Assembly: GCA_947632305.1 (NCBI GenBank)
Contig: CANROS010000013.1
Location: 1 to 35,551 of the forward strand
Reading direction: 5' to 3'
DNA from: an uncultured Paenalcaligenes sp.
GTDB taxonomy: Bacteria > Pseudomonadota > Gammaproteobacteria > Burkholderiales > Burkholderiaceae_B
Length of the DNA: 35,551 nucleotides
Below are positions 15,494 to 23,513 of this stretch, piece by piece (within the stretch, counting starts at the first letter, position 1; every line of letters starts with the position of its first letter). The notes below the pieces were generated by a model. It did not search any database, was not told the DNA's origin, and worked only from the letters and a program-made list of their open reading frames with translations. A program made the translations under genes and the position numbers.

Positions 15494-15976
15494 ATGCCCA
15501 GTTTCGAACAGAAAGTTCTGACCCAAGAAGAGTTAGTGGCAGCTGTGCAAAATGCGCAGCTACCGCGCCCTTTGGTTTTTACGAATGGTGTGTTTGATAT
15601 TTTACACCGAGGTCATGCCAGTTATTTAGATGAGGCCGCTCAGCTAGGAGCAAGTCTAGTTGTGGCAGTGAACTCAGATGCTTCAGTACGCAGCTTAAAT
15701 AAAGGCGATGATCGGCCTATTAATAATGAAAAAGATCGCTGTGCGCTATTAGCCGCTTTAAGCTCAACCAGCGCTGTTACGATTTTTACCGAGCATACCC
15801 CCGAAGCCATCATTGCTTTACTCAAGCCAGACCTGATTGTCAAAGGAGGGGATTACGATATGGAAACCTTGCCCGAGACAACCTTGGTACGTAGCTGGGG
15901 TGGCGATGCGGTTGCTATTCCCATAGAGCATGATCGCTCTACTACGGCTCTGGTGCAGAAAATCAGAACTACCTAG
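15494..15976 (+). CDS. rfaE2: D-glycero-beta-D-manno-heptose 1-phosphate adenylyltransferase
   Basis: This 160-residue nucleotidyltransferase shows the HxGH motif (His38-Arg-Gly-His41 in NGVFDILHRGHASYL) and the second motif NSDASVRSLNKGDDRPI. These match the adenylyltransferase half of HldE (RfaE), which makes ADP-heptose for the lipopolysaccharide inner core. Here it is a stand-alone protein without the kinase domain, the usual split arrangement in betaproteobacteria. The ATG is one base after the preceding stop. Its TAG stop shares a CTAG with the stop of the convergent tolC-like gene. Confidence 0.93.
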   Translation: MPSFEQKVLTQEELVAAVQNAQLPRPLVFTNGVFDILHRGHASYLDEAAQLGASLVVAVNSDASVRSLNKGDDRPINNEKDRCALLAALSSTSAVTIFTEHTPEAIIALLKPDLIVKGGDYDMETLPETTLVRSWGGDAVAIPIEHDRSTTALVQKIRTT

Positions 15977-17304
15977 GGGCCTGGTTGGGCTTCTAGGAGC
16001 TGGTTTAACAGCGCTACGTCGCTTTCTTGGAGCTGACCGGCCGCGTTTTTAAGGCTCAAACCGTGCAATAAAGTGCTGTAGCGGGCATGAGCTAAAGCCC
16101 GTTGGGTTTCATAGAGCTGCTGCTGGGCATTTAGTACATCCATATTGATACGCACCCCGATCTCGTAAGCGGTTTCGTTGGCTTGCACGGATTGTAGGCT
16201 GGAGCGTTCAGCGGCCTCTAAGGCTGTAACCTGTAATAAGCCGGCTGTAACCCCATTAAAATGCCGCTGGGCGGCTTCTGTGGCCGCACGACGGGCATTT
16301 TCTTGGTCATACATACGTTGTTGCAGTACCGAGGCGTTTTCACGGACTCGAGAGGAAATGGCGCCGCCTTTGTAGAGGGGAATAGCAAGCTCAATGCCTA
16401 TGCTGCTATCTAAGGCGCGAGGCCCGTTATTCATGCCGTGCACCCCCATATTGCTTTGACTACCACTGCGAGCTTGTAAGGAGACGGTAGGGGCGTGTTC
16501 GCGTTGACTGGCTTTAAGTTGGTATTGCTGAGCCTGTACAGCCAAATTGTGTTTGGCTACCTCAAGATTATTGAGGTTGGCTTGTGTGACCCAAGCGTCT
16601 TGATAAAGCGGTTCAGGTGCAGGCAGGCTTACGTTAGGGCGCAAGGGAGCGAGCTCGGTAATGGGCTGACCTGTAATACGACTTAGGTGATTGCGCTGAG
16701 CCGTCAGGGCTTCTTGCGCTGTAATGAGCTGAGCGTTTAATAAATCCAGTCTGGATTGGGCCTCGTAGGTGTCGGTAATGGTGGCCCCACCTAGCTCAAA
16801 GGCGTGTTGCGCTGCGCTGAGTTGATGCGCTACTGCTTTATGTTGGGCGTGAAGCGAACTGAGAGTGTCCTCGGCTGCTAGCACATCAAAATAGGCGGTG
16901 CTTAGGCGTAGCATTAAGTCATTTTTGGCGTTTTCTTGTTCAAAGAGAGCACTGGCGGCCAGGTATTTTGAACGTTCAAACTGAGCTAAGGCCGCTAAAT
17001 TGAGCAACGGTTGGCTTAAGCGAATTTGCCATTGATTCACTTGGCTGCTGTGGCTTTGATTTAAATGGCTGGCACGACGGGTGTCCGCATGCTGTATAGC
17101 GGTGACAGCATCTAAATCGGGTAGTAGCTGGGCTCTGGCCTGAACGATTTGCTCTTGGGAGGCTTGGGCTTGGGCTTGCTGTGCCGCATAGTGCGGGTCA
17201 CTGCTTTGAGCAAAGCGCCAAGCCTGCCATAAATCAAGAGTCGGGCTAGCCGCAGATAGGGTGGTACATAGACTTAACGATAAAGCGCTTAGCAGCCGTT
17301 TCAT
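15973..17304 (-). CDS. tolC: TolC-family outer membrane efflux channel protein
   Basis: This 443-residue protein has an N-terminal signal peptide (MKRLLSALSLSLCTTLSAAS) and the TolC pattern of two repeated halves of long amphipathic helices and short strands: LDLWQAWRFAQSSDPHY at the start, then LRLSTAYFDVLAAED and a second-half LNAQQQLYETQRALAHARY. TolC trimers form the outer-membrane exit duct for type I secretion and RND-type efflux. No inner-membrane pump or adaptor gene is adjacent, so it probably serves several pumps. It starts 5 bases after the Pcm-like gene with no clear SD site, suggesting coupled translation. Confidence 0.93.
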   Translation of the reverse strand: MKRLLSALSLSLCTTLSAASPTLDLWQAWRFAQSSDPHYAAQQAQAQASQEQIVQARAQLLPDLDAVTAIQHADTRRASHLNQSHSSQVNQWQIRLSQPLLNLAALAQFERSKYLAASALFEQENAKNDLMLRLSTAYFDVLAAEDTLSSLHAQHKAVAHQLSAAQHAFELGGATITDTYEAQSRLDLLNAQLITAQEALTAQRNHLSRITGQPITELAPLRPNVSLPAPEPLYQDAWVTQANLNNLEVAKHNLAVQAQQYQLKASQREHAPTVSLQARSGSQSNMGVHGMNNGPRALDSSIGIELAIPLYKGGAISSRVRENASVLQQRMYDQENARRAATEAAQRHFNGVTAGLLQVTALEAAERSSLQSVQANETAYEIGVRINMDVLNAQQQLYETQRALAHARYSTLLHGLSLKNAAGQLQESDVALLNQLLEAQPGP

Positions 17305-17309
17305 AAGAA

Positions 17310-17990
17310 TTAAAATTGAAAACGCGAAACGCGACTGCCGCGTAGAGGTTTAATAACAGTGTCAAAAAGAGGGGTGGTTTCAAAGCTAGCCGCGCTGGTG
17401 CGTGTAATACGAATGGCCGTCATGATTGGGTTGTTACCCACCACTGCCACTAAACGACCCCCAATACAGAGCTGATATTTTAGAGCATCTGGCACGGTGG
17501 GGACTGAGCCAGTGAGTAAAATGGCGTCGTATTCGGTGGTACCCCAGCCCTCGTGGGCATCGCCTGTTTCTACGATGACATTTTGGACTTGTTGGCGTTG
17601 TAGATTCGCGGTTGCAAAAGCAGCTAAGGTGCTATTGATTTCTACGGTGGTGACTTGTTGGGCGAGTTGTGCCAGCAAAGCGGCTTGGTAGCCCGAACCT
17701 GTGCCTATTTCTAGGACGCCATCTGTGGGTTTGAGCTCTAGACTAATAGCAAGGCGCGCTTCAATAACAGGTTTGAGCATGTATTCGTTAGTATCCACAG
17801 AGTCAATGATAAGTGGTACTTCGGTATCTGCAAAAGCCATGGCTTGATAAGCAGGGGGCACAAAGTTTTCGCGAGGCAGCTGCATCAGAGCCTGTAGGAT
17901 TTGTTCATCTTCTACGTACCAAGGGCGAATTTGTTGCTCAACCATGTAATAGCGGGCGAGCTCAAGTTCAGACAGCGCGTGTATATTCAT
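17310..17990 (-). CDS. Protein-L-isoaspartate O-methyltransferase family protein, atypical substrate region
   Basis: This 226-residue SAM-dependent methyltransferase belongs to the PCMT family. It has LPRENFVPPAY near residues 38-48 and SAM motif I LEIGTGSGYQA (93-103), then VTTVEIN. Classical isoaspartyl methyltransferases carry a GQTxSxP-like stretch before motif I; here the equivalent reads DTNEYMLKP (66-74). Repair of isoaspartyl residues is therefore doubtful, and another methyl acceptor is possible. It lies 5 bases upstream of tolC in the same direction, an arrangement I recall from related genomes. No clear SD site precedes ATG 17990. Confidence 0.8.
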   Translation of the reverse strand: MNIHALSELELARYYMVEQQIRPWYVEDEQILQALMQLPRENFVPPAYQAMAFADTEVPLIIDSVDTNEYMLKPVIEARLAISLELKPTDGVLEIGTGSGYQAALLAQLAQQVTTVEINSTLAAFATANLQRQQVQNVIVETGDAHEGWGTTEYDAILLTGSVPTVPDALKYQLCIGGRLVAVVGNNPIMTAIRITRTSAASFETTPLFDTVIKPLRGSRVSRFQF

Positions 17991-18012
17991 AGCAGTTATT
18001 TATTACCAGGAC

Positions 18013-18041
18013 AATCAAAAATAGGACAGGACTGGCCTGTC
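18013..18041 (-). terminator. Rho-independent terminator after mtnN
   Basis: Read on the minus strand, GACAGG (18041-18036), loop CCAGT and CCTGTC (18030-18025) form a perfect 6-bp stem followed by CTATTTTTGATTG. The T-run directly after the stem and the position 11 bases beyond the mtnN stop make this a convincing intrinsic terminator for the thiG-thiD-mtnN transcript. Confidence 0.8.
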
Positions 18042-18051
18042 TTACTACGTA

Positions 18052-18786
18052 TTATGCCTTGATCGAAGCCTGAGTGGGCACAGAGTCACACAAAGGAATC
18101 ATATTCTGTAGCAGGGTGCTAGCATTTGCTACAGCAATCGGCGTGAATTGCTCAAAATCCATATGGGCACCAGTATTGGCATTGTCTGAAATAGACCGAA
18201 TACAGATAAAAGGAATCTGATTCAAATAACAGACTTGGGCAATACTAGCACTTTCCATCTCACAAGCAAGCGCTGAAAAATCTTGGTGCAGCGCGTGGGC
18301 TTGGTTTGGGCTGGCTATAAACTGATCACCCGTCACAATTCTACCGACAAAATGATCATGGTGAGTAATTTGAGCACTGGCTTGTAGAGCGTGTTTGCGC
18401 AGGATGGGATCGGTTTTGAAATCAAACACGTCCATGCGAAAGAGCTGCCCCTTGGCCAAACCTAATGGGCTGAGATCCATATCATGTTGCACTAAACTAT
18501 CTGCAATCACAATATCACCCGGTTTGATTTCGGCGCCTAAGCCGCCAGCAACGCCTAGGTTAATTAGGCGTTGAATGTTGAATTCGGAAATCAGCAGTTG
18601 GGTACAAAGAGCGGCGTTAACTTTGCCTACGCCGCAGATCACCGCGACCACTGGGCGCTCTGCATAGAGGCCCAGATGGAACTCCATGCCTGCACGTTGG
18701 ACGCTGCGTTGCTTGTCTAAGGACTGCAAGATCACTTCAAGCTCTTCTTGCATGGCAACGATAATGCCAGTTAAGGGTGGACTCAT
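18052..18786 (-). CDS. mtnN: 5'-methylthioadenosine/S-adenosylhomocysteine nucleosidase
   Basis: This 244-residue enzyme hydrolyses methylthioadenosine, S-adenosylhomocysteine and 5'-deoxyadenosine to adenine and the matching ribose compound. Visible residues are Glu15 in VAMQEEL (the general acid/base of the family), GVGKVNAA, Glu179 in ACEMESA and Asp202 in SISDNAN, matching Glu12, Glu174 and Asp197 of the E. coli enzyme. I chose ATG 18786, which has a GAG 7 bases upstream and gives the usual N-terminus; a GTG at 18801 has no SD site. It follows thiD in the same direction. Removing S-adenosylhomocysteine and 5'-deoxyadenosine links it to the metH and thiamine genes nearby. Confidence 0.94.
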   Translation of the reverse strand: MSPPLTGIIVAMQEELEVILQSLDKQRSVQRAGMEFHLGLYAERPVVAVICGVGKVNAALCTQLLISEFNIQRLINLGVAGGLGAEIKPGDIVIADSLVQHDMDLSPLGLAKGQLFRMDVFDFKTDPILRKHALQASAQITHHDHFVGRIVTGDQFIASPNQAHALHQDFSALACEMESASIAQVCYLNQIPFICIRSISDNANTGAHMDFEQFTPIAVANASTLLQNMIPLCDSVPTQASIKA

Positions 18787-18816
18787 TGTGACACTCAACA
18801 CATGAAAATAAAAAAA

Positions 18817-19650
18817 TTAAGCGTTGGTCGGTTTCCACCAATGGTGGAAATGGTTGACTGGACCATGGCCAGAACCTACAGCTAAATCACCAGAACGAGC
18901 AATGGCTTTGTAGAGGTATTCTTTGGCTATTTTGGCGGCTTGGGGCGTGTTTTCTGTTTGTGGCAGAAGCCCAGCTAAGGCCGCAGACAAGGTGCAACCC
19001 GTGCCATGTGTGTTTTTGGTTTGGATGCGATGCGCTGGCATTTCGATCATTTGATCGCCGTTATAAAGGAGATCGGTGCACTCAGAGCCAGGCAAATGCC
19101 CCCCTTTTAAAAATACCCAACGCTCGTCTTGATCCGACAGCAGTCGCCTGAGTTTTTCTGCTACACCATACATTTCTTTGATGGTTTCGGCAGGACGCAT
19201 ATCAAGCAGCACACCGGCTTCAGGTAAATTGGGGGTAATAATGGTGGCTAAAGGCATCATGGCTTCGCGCATGGCTGCAGTGGCCGCTTTTTCTAGTAAG
19301 TGATCGCCACTTTTGGCCACCATGACGGGGTCAACCACCACGTGCTGGGGTTGCCTGCGACTTAGGCAGTCAACCACGGTATAAATCACTGGTTCTTGGC
19401 CCAGCATGCCAATTTTAACGGCATCAATGCGTACATCATCAAACAGCACATCAATTTGTTGCTTGATAAAAGCGAGGTCAATGGGGTAGATACCCATTAC
19501 ACCTTGAGTGCTTTGAGCCGTTAAAGCGGTAATTACACCAGTACCATAAGCACCCACCGCACTCATGGCTTTGATATCTGCTAAAACGCCAGCCCCGCCA
19601 GAGGGATCGACTCCGGCGATGGATAAAGTATTAGGAATAAACTTAGACAT
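18817..19650 (-). CDS. thiD: Hydroxymethylpyrimidine/phosphomethylpyrimidine kinase
   Basis: ThiD phosphorylates hydroxymethylpyrimidine twice to give the pyrimidine half of thiamine. The 277-residue sequence begins [20 protein letters not shown], contains [11 protein letters not shown], and has the anion-hole GTGC motif with Cys219 ([10 protein letters not shown]), all typical of this ribokinase-like family. The gene overlaps the end of thiG by 8 bases, so the pyrimidine and thiazole branches are co-expressed. No ThiE domain is fused; the normal single-domain length is present. Confidence 0.95.
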   Translation of the reverse strand: MSKFIPNTLSIAGVDPSGGAGVLADIKAMSAVGAYGTGVITALTAQSTQGVMGIYPIDLAFIKQQIDVLFDDVRIDAVKIGMLGQEPVIYTVVDCLSRRQPQHVVVDPVMVAKSGDHLLEKAATAAMREAMMPLATIITPNLPEAGVLLDMRPAETIKEMYGVAEKLRRLLSDQDERWVFLKGGHLPGSECTDLLYNGDQMIEMPAHRIQTKNTHGTGCTLSAALAGLLPQTENTPQAAKIAKEYLYKAIARSGDLAVGSGHGPVNHFHHWWKPTNA

Positions 19651-20455
19651 GTGAACGAGAGTGAATTAAACCTTCGGAGGGAGAGCTGGGGTCGGCATCG
19701 TAATATTTGCGTGGAATTCGGCCGGCTAAATAGGCTTGGCGACCGGCTAAAACACCGTGTTTCATGGCTGCGGCCATGAGGATAGGATCATGAGCACCGG
19801 CAATGGCTGTATTCATCAGTACACCGTCACAGCCTAGTTCCATGGCCACTGTTGCATCAGAGGCTGTACCTACGCCGGCATCCACTAAAACGGGCACAGA
19901 GGACTGGTCAATAATAAGACGTAGGTTCCAAGGGTTAATGATGCCCATACCCGAACCAATCAAAGAGGCCAAAGGCATGATGGCAATACAGCCTATGTCT
20001 TCGAGCATCTTGCACTGGATGGGGTCATCGGCACAATACACCATGACATCAAAGCCTTCGTCTACCAACACTTTGGCCGCTTTTAAGGTTTCGGGCATGT
20101 TGGGGAACAGATTTGAGGGGTCGCCTAGGACTTCTAGTTTCACTAGGTTATGGCCATCTAAGAGCTCTCGGGCTAAGCGTAGGGTGCGAATGGCATCGTC
20201 GGCAGTATAGCAGCCAGCCGTATTGGGGAGCAGCGTAAACTCTGACGGTGGCACGTAATCAAGTAGGCTGGGTTGATTGGGGTCTTGGCCAATGTTCGTG
20301 CGGCGAATGGCTACAGTAATAATTTCTGCACCACTGGCATCAATGGCTCTGCGTGTTTCATCAAAGTCTTTGTATTTGCCTGTGCCTACTAGTAAGCGTG
20401 AGGAGTAGGTTTTACCTGCGATCACAAAAGGATCGTTTGAGGATGTGTGGCTCAT
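19643..20455 (-). CDS. thiG: Thiazole synthase
   Basis: ThiG forms the thiazole ring of thiamine from 1-deoxyxylulose 5-phosphate, a glycine-derived imine and ThiS thiocarboxylate. The 270-residue TIM-barrel protein shows [13 protein letters not shown] near the start, catalytic Lys106 in VKLEVLGD, and the phosphate-binding segments [12 protein letters not shown] and [14 protein letters not shown] chose ATG 20455 (MSHTSSND), which gives the standard N-terminus; in-frame sequence extends back to 20533 but has no family match and would overlap btuF. thiS, thiO/thiH, thiC and thiE are not in the window, so they must be elsewhere. Confidence 0.95.
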   Translation of the reverse strand: MSHTSSNDPFVIAGKTYSSRLLVGTGKYKDFDETRRAIDASGAEIITVAIRRTNIGQDPNQPSLLDYVPPSEFTLLPNTAGCYTADDAIRTLRLARELLDGHNLVKLEVLGDPSNLFPNMPETLKAAKVLVDEGFDVMVYCADDPIQCKMLEDIGCIAIMPLASLIGSGMGIINPWNLRLIIDQSSVPVLVDAGVGTASDATVAMELGCDGVLMNTAIAGAHDPILMAAAMKHGVLAGRQAYLAGRIPRKYYDADPSSPSEGLIHSRSHV

Positions 20456-20494
20456 AATAAAATACTTCAGGAAGAGATAATTGTTACGACTTAA

Positions 20495-20500
20495 ATTATA
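20495..20500 (-). promoter_or_regulatory. Possible -10 element for thiG-thiD-mtnN
   Basis: On the minus strand a perfect TATAAT lies at 20500-20495, 39 bases before the thiG start, in the 74-base gap after btuF. No good -35 is visible at 16-18 bases upstream, and I see no thiamine (TPP) riboswitch in the short leader. It could start a separate thi transcript in addition to read-through from btuB-btuF. Confidence 0.35.
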
Positions 20501-20529
20501 GTTACTAAGCATAAACGATTTATCTGAAT

Positions 20530-21357
20530 TCAACCTGAAAATAACGACTTTTTACTAGAATCGAGCGCTTGGCAAAGTTGATGGGTAGCCAAGAGTAGTC
20601 TAGGCCCAGCCCGATAAAAATGGTCCTCGTTCACTTGAAATCTAGGTAGGTCGCGTCCATACGCTTGGCTTAACAGGCGATGAGTCTGTGCCAGTTCCGT
20701 ATCCCAGTGGCTATAAATCAGTCCGTCTGTCGGGCTGTTTAATAGTTGCTCTACGTTGATGTTGGGCGCTTTGATGCTGGTGGCGGGTAGCCAGTTCTTT
20801 GCCCCACAGGTTTGCAGCACATCATTAACGATGGGGTCATTCAAACTATAAAAAGGCTTGCTATGCAACGCAATAAATAGCGTGATGGGCGTTGAGGTCG
20901 CGTAGCGAGCTTTAAGCGTTTGCAGCTGTTGTTGCCATTGTTGCGCAAAGGTGGTTGCGCTGGCCTCCTGGTTTAAAAGCACACCTAACTGTTGAGCGAG
21001 GTGCCCAATGTCTTCTAAAGACTGTGGATTCAGGTAATGCACGGGAATGGCCTGATGGGCCAGTTGCTTTTCTAGGGCAGCTAAAGCGGGGCTGGGCTGC
21101 CAGGCCAAAATCACATCGGGGCGCATTGTTAAAATGTGTTCGGCTGAGAAACTGATGCCGTCGCCAACGCGTGGTAAAGCGAGCGCTGCAGGAGGGTAGT
21201 CGCTACGGTCTACCGTAGCCACCAAAGAGGCTTGGGCATTAATCGCATAGACTAGCTCCGTAATGTGCGGAGCTAGACTAACAGCGCGTTCGTAGGCGGC
21301 ACTGCTATTGTTCCATAGCAGTGCCACACCCATCATAATAGGCGCTAAGGCTCGCAT
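20530..21357 (-). CDS. btuF: Periplasmic cobalamin-binding protein of an ABC transporter (BtuF-like)
   Basis: This 275-residue class III binding protein starts with a signal peptide ([20 protein letters not shown]). The mature part opens with [15 protein letters not shown], followed by [10 protein letters not shown] and [12 protein letters not shown], the two-lobed pattern of BtuF and related helical-backbone binding proteins. Its ATG overlaps the btuB stop by one base (TAATG at 21359-21355), which with the riboswitch upstream of btuB makes vitamin B12 the likely ligand. BtuC and BtuD, the membrane and ATPase parts, are not in the window. Confidence 0.88.
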   Translation of the reverse strand: MRALAPIMMGVALLWNNSSAAYERAVSLAPHITELVYAINAQASLVATVDRSDYPPAALALPRVGDGISFSAEHILTMRPDVILAWQPSPALAALEKQLAHQAIPVHYLNPQSLEDIGHLAQQLGVLLNQEASATTFAQQWQQQLQTLKARYATSTPITLFIALHSKPFYSLNDPIVNDVLQTCGAKNWLPATSIKAPNINVEQLLNSPTDGLIYSHWDTELAQTHRLLSQAYGRDLPRFQVNEDHFYRAGPRLLLATHQLCQALDSSKKSLFSG

Positions 21358-23204
21358 TACAGGCGCCAAGCAAAGTTTAAGAACACATTTGAACCGGGCA
21401 TGTTGTAGCCATAGTTATTGGCATAATCGCGATTGAAAATATTATTCCAGCGCACTTGAGCTTTCAGGTTTTTATGGATGCGGTATTCAGAGGTGAGGTT
21501 AACTAAGCTAAAACCTCCTAGGCGAGTGGTTTCGCTGTTGAGCGCATCGTTAAAGCGTGGGCCTACATATTGATACTCAGCACCAAAAATAAAGGCATCC
21601 CACTGATATTGGGCTCCGGCTTTGTATTGGCGTTTTGCGCGACGTATGAGCTGCTTACCACTATCATCATCTTTGGGGCTAGCTAAGTCAGCAGATCCCC
21701 ACAGACTGAGCTGACCGAAGTCATGAGAGCCAGATAGGGTGAGGCCTTGAATGGTTGCGCGGCCAATGTTGCCAGGTAAGTAATCCGTATGGGGACTGCT
21801 GGTAATTAAATCACGGATCTTATTTTGGTAGAGGGTGATTTTGGCTTGGCTTTGGGCCGAAGCATACCCTAAGAAAACCTCAGCATTCCGTGATTTTTCA
21901 GGTTTAAGGTCTGGGTTATTAAAGCCAGGGTAGTACAGATTAGAAAAACTAGGCGCATGGAAACCGGTGTTAAAGGCGAACCCGGTGGTCCAGTTAGGGG
22001 TGATTGCATAGTCATAACCTAGGCCGCCCGTCATGCGATTACCGTATTGGCTGAGGTGGTCATTACGTAAGCTAGCTTGCAAGCTATGCGGCCCTAGTTG
22101 GGCACGATAAATTGCTGCAACGGAGTTAGTGTTGCGGTCATTCCCTTCGTAATTTGCGTTATGGGTGATACGTTCTTCTAAACGCTCTACAATAAGAGCC
22201 AACTGTTGATTTTGGGTTAGGTCCCAATCGTTTTGCCAGCGGTATTGGCGTTGTAGCGTACTAAATTCACTGTCAAAGGCGGGTGTGATGCCGGTTTCTT
22301 TGCTGAGGCCAAACTCAATGGTGCTGTGCCAGTGCTCTGTTAAGCGGTTGCGACTATAGACGGTATAGTTTTGTTGACGGGTCTGTGTAAAGGCTTCACT
22401 GGCATCATTACCTTGCCAATCGATGATGCCATTATCAAAGTCACCGTTGATGTAGCTATTAAAAAAGGTGGCGCCTAGGGCGTGATCGGCATTGAGGTCA
22501 TAGGCCAATGAACCTGAAAAACTGTGATCATGGTAGCCGTCGTTATCTGGGTGGTAAATACCAAACGGCGCATTTTTATTGGCGCTATTAAAGCCTTTGC
22601 TACGAGCGTAGCTAGCGTTTAAGCCATAATGCAATCCTTGGTGGCTGCCTTGTAGACCTAGGTCTGATTTAACTGTTTTATAGGTACCGTAGCCTATGGA
22701 GCCATAGAACTCTGGCTCTTGGTTAGGGGTGCCTTGCTTGGTGATGATGTTAATCACCCCTCCAATGGCATCAGAGCCGTATAGGCTGCTCGCTGCTCCG
22801 CGGATGATTTCTATACGTTCAATGCTGGCTGGGTTGATGGCATTCCAATTCGAGCCACCAATAATGCTGCTATTAATACGCATCCCATTAATTAGCACTA
22901 GGGTGTGATTAAAGCCTGCTCCACGTATAGAGACTCCTGTGGCTGTTTGGGGGCCGCCGTTGTTATAGAACTCTAGGCCGGGCTGGCGCGCTAAAATCTC
23001 AGCAAGGCTGCTTTGGCCTGCACGACTTATTTCAGTTTGGGAAATAACCGTAAAGTCACCCACTACGTCTTGTTCCAGCTGGGGCAGACGTGCCGGTGTG
23101 ACGACGACTTGGTCTAGGCTTTGAATAGAGTCTTGGGCAAAAGCAGAAAGAGTCAGCGTACTCGCTAACAAGGTGAAGCTAGCGCTTAAAAAACGTGGTT
23201 TCAT
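21357..23204 (-). CDS. btuB: TonB-dependent outer membrane vitamin B12 receptor
   Basis: The 615-residue precursor has a signal peptide ending SAFAQ and a TonB-box region DQVVVTPARL. A plug domain follows with QPGLEFYNNGG, SIRGAGFNHTLVLINGMRIN and IERIEIIRGAASSLYGSDAIGGVINIIT, and then a 22-strand-type barrel. The size and plug sequence match BtuB rather than larger siderophore receptors, and a cobalamin riboswitch precedes the gene. It takes up corrinoids across the outer membrane with TonB-ExbBD energy. I chose ATG 23204, which starts the signal peptide. The stop overlaps btuF. Confidence 0.93.
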   Translation of the reverse strand: MKPRFLSASFTLLASTLTLSAFAQDSIQSLDQVVVTPARLPQLEQDVVGDFTVISQTEISRAGQSSLAEILARQPGLEFYNNGGPQTATGVSIRGAGFNHTLVLINGMRINSSIIGGSNWNAINPASIERIEIIRGAASSLYGSDAIGGVINIITKQGTPNQEPEFYGSIGYGTYKTVKSDLGLQGSHQGLHYGLNASYARSKGFNSANKNAPFGIYHPDNDGYHDHSFSGSLAYDLNADHALGATFFNSYINGDFDNGIIDWQGNDASEAFTQTRQQNYTVYSRNRLTEHWHSTIEFGLSKETGITPAFDSEFSTLQRQYRWQNDWDLTQNQQLALIVERLEERITHNANYEGNDRNTNSVAAIYRAQLGPHSLQASLRNDHLSQYGNRMTGGLGYDYAITPNWTTGFAFNTGFHAPSFSNLYYPGFNNPDLKPEKSRNAEVFLGYASAQSQAKITLYQNKIRDLITSSPHTDYLPGNIGRATIQGLTLSGSHDFGQLSLWGSADLASPKDDDSGKQLIRRAKRQYKAGAQYQWDAFIFGAEYQYVGPRFNDALNSETTRLGGFSLVNLTSEYRIHKNLKAQVRWNNIFNRDYANNYGYNMPGSNVFLNFAWRL

Positions 23205-23220
23205 GTATAGATACCTGTAA

Positions 23221-23240
23221 GGCGCGCGTCCCCGCACGCC
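23221..23240 (-). promoter_or_regulatory. GC-rich hairpin directly before the btuB ribosome site
   Basis: On the minus strand GGCGTGC (23240-23234), loop GGGGAC and GCGCGCC (23227-23221) form a 7-bp stem with one U-G pair. It ends a few bases before the ACAGG that probably serves as ribosome site for btuB. It is part of the leader behind the riboswitch and could influence translation; no T-run follows. Confidence 0.4.
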
Positions 23241-23242
23241 AC

Positions 23243-23267
23243 AAAATAAACCGAGCCATGGGCACGG
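23243..23267 (-). terminator. Leader terminator of the btuB riboswitch (expression platform)
   Basis: On the minus strand CCGTGCC (23267-23261), loop CAT and GGCTCGG (23257-23251) form a stem with one T-T mismatch, followed by TTTATTTT (23250-23243). It lies 20 bases after the B12 box and before the btuB start, so it is placed to stop transcription when cobalamin is bound. This is inferred from layout. Confidence 0.65.
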
Positions 23268-23285
23268 ACCGATCAGGTAGAAACA

Positions 23286-23400
23286 AAGGGCAGTATCGGG
23301 CTTAGGAAAATACCTATTACCGTTGCGGGGGCAGCACGCTTTAGTCTGTAGACCTGCGTTTCCTGGCTTCAGAGGCCTTTATTTCTGTGTAAGGTGTTCG
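23286..23400 (-). promoter_or_regulatory. Cobalamin riboswitch upstream of btuB
   Basis: Read on the minus strand, the leader contains AGGAAACGCAGGTCTACAGA (start of the core, about 23364-23345), then the strongly conserved CTGCCCCCGCAACGGTAA (23334-23317), then the B12 box AAGCCCGATACTGCCC (23303-23288). This order and these sequences match the cobalamin riboswitch class, which shuts off B12 uptake genes when adenosylcobalamin is plentiful. The 309-base gap between btuB and metH is mostly this element. A perfect hairpin TCGCAC/GTGCGA at 23398-23415 lies at its 5' side. The exact 5' end and the promoter are not clear from sequence. Confidence 0.9.
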
Positions 23401-23513
23401 CACTTTGCGGTGCGACGGCTACAATTAGAACGAAAATTACGCCATTGCGCGCGTTTGATCTGGGCCGTTTTTTAATTTTGTTGTTTTTTTAATACATAAA
23501 GTGGGAAGTTAAC

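Noticed and set aside
20456-20529. A thiamine pyrophosphate riboswitch before thiG
   Set aside because: The gap is only 74 bases and contains neither CTGAGA nor the ACCTGA-type core on the minus strand.
20456-20533. Longer N-terminus for ThiG reaching 20533
   Set aside because: The extra residues have no ThiG match and would overlap btuF; MSHTSSND at 20455 gives the normal protein.
23416-23513. A riboswitch on the plus strand in front of metH
   Set aside because: The remaining leader of about 100 bases is T-rich with no conserved cobalamin, SAM or SAH motif on that strand; the cobalamin element is on the minus strand, facing btuB.
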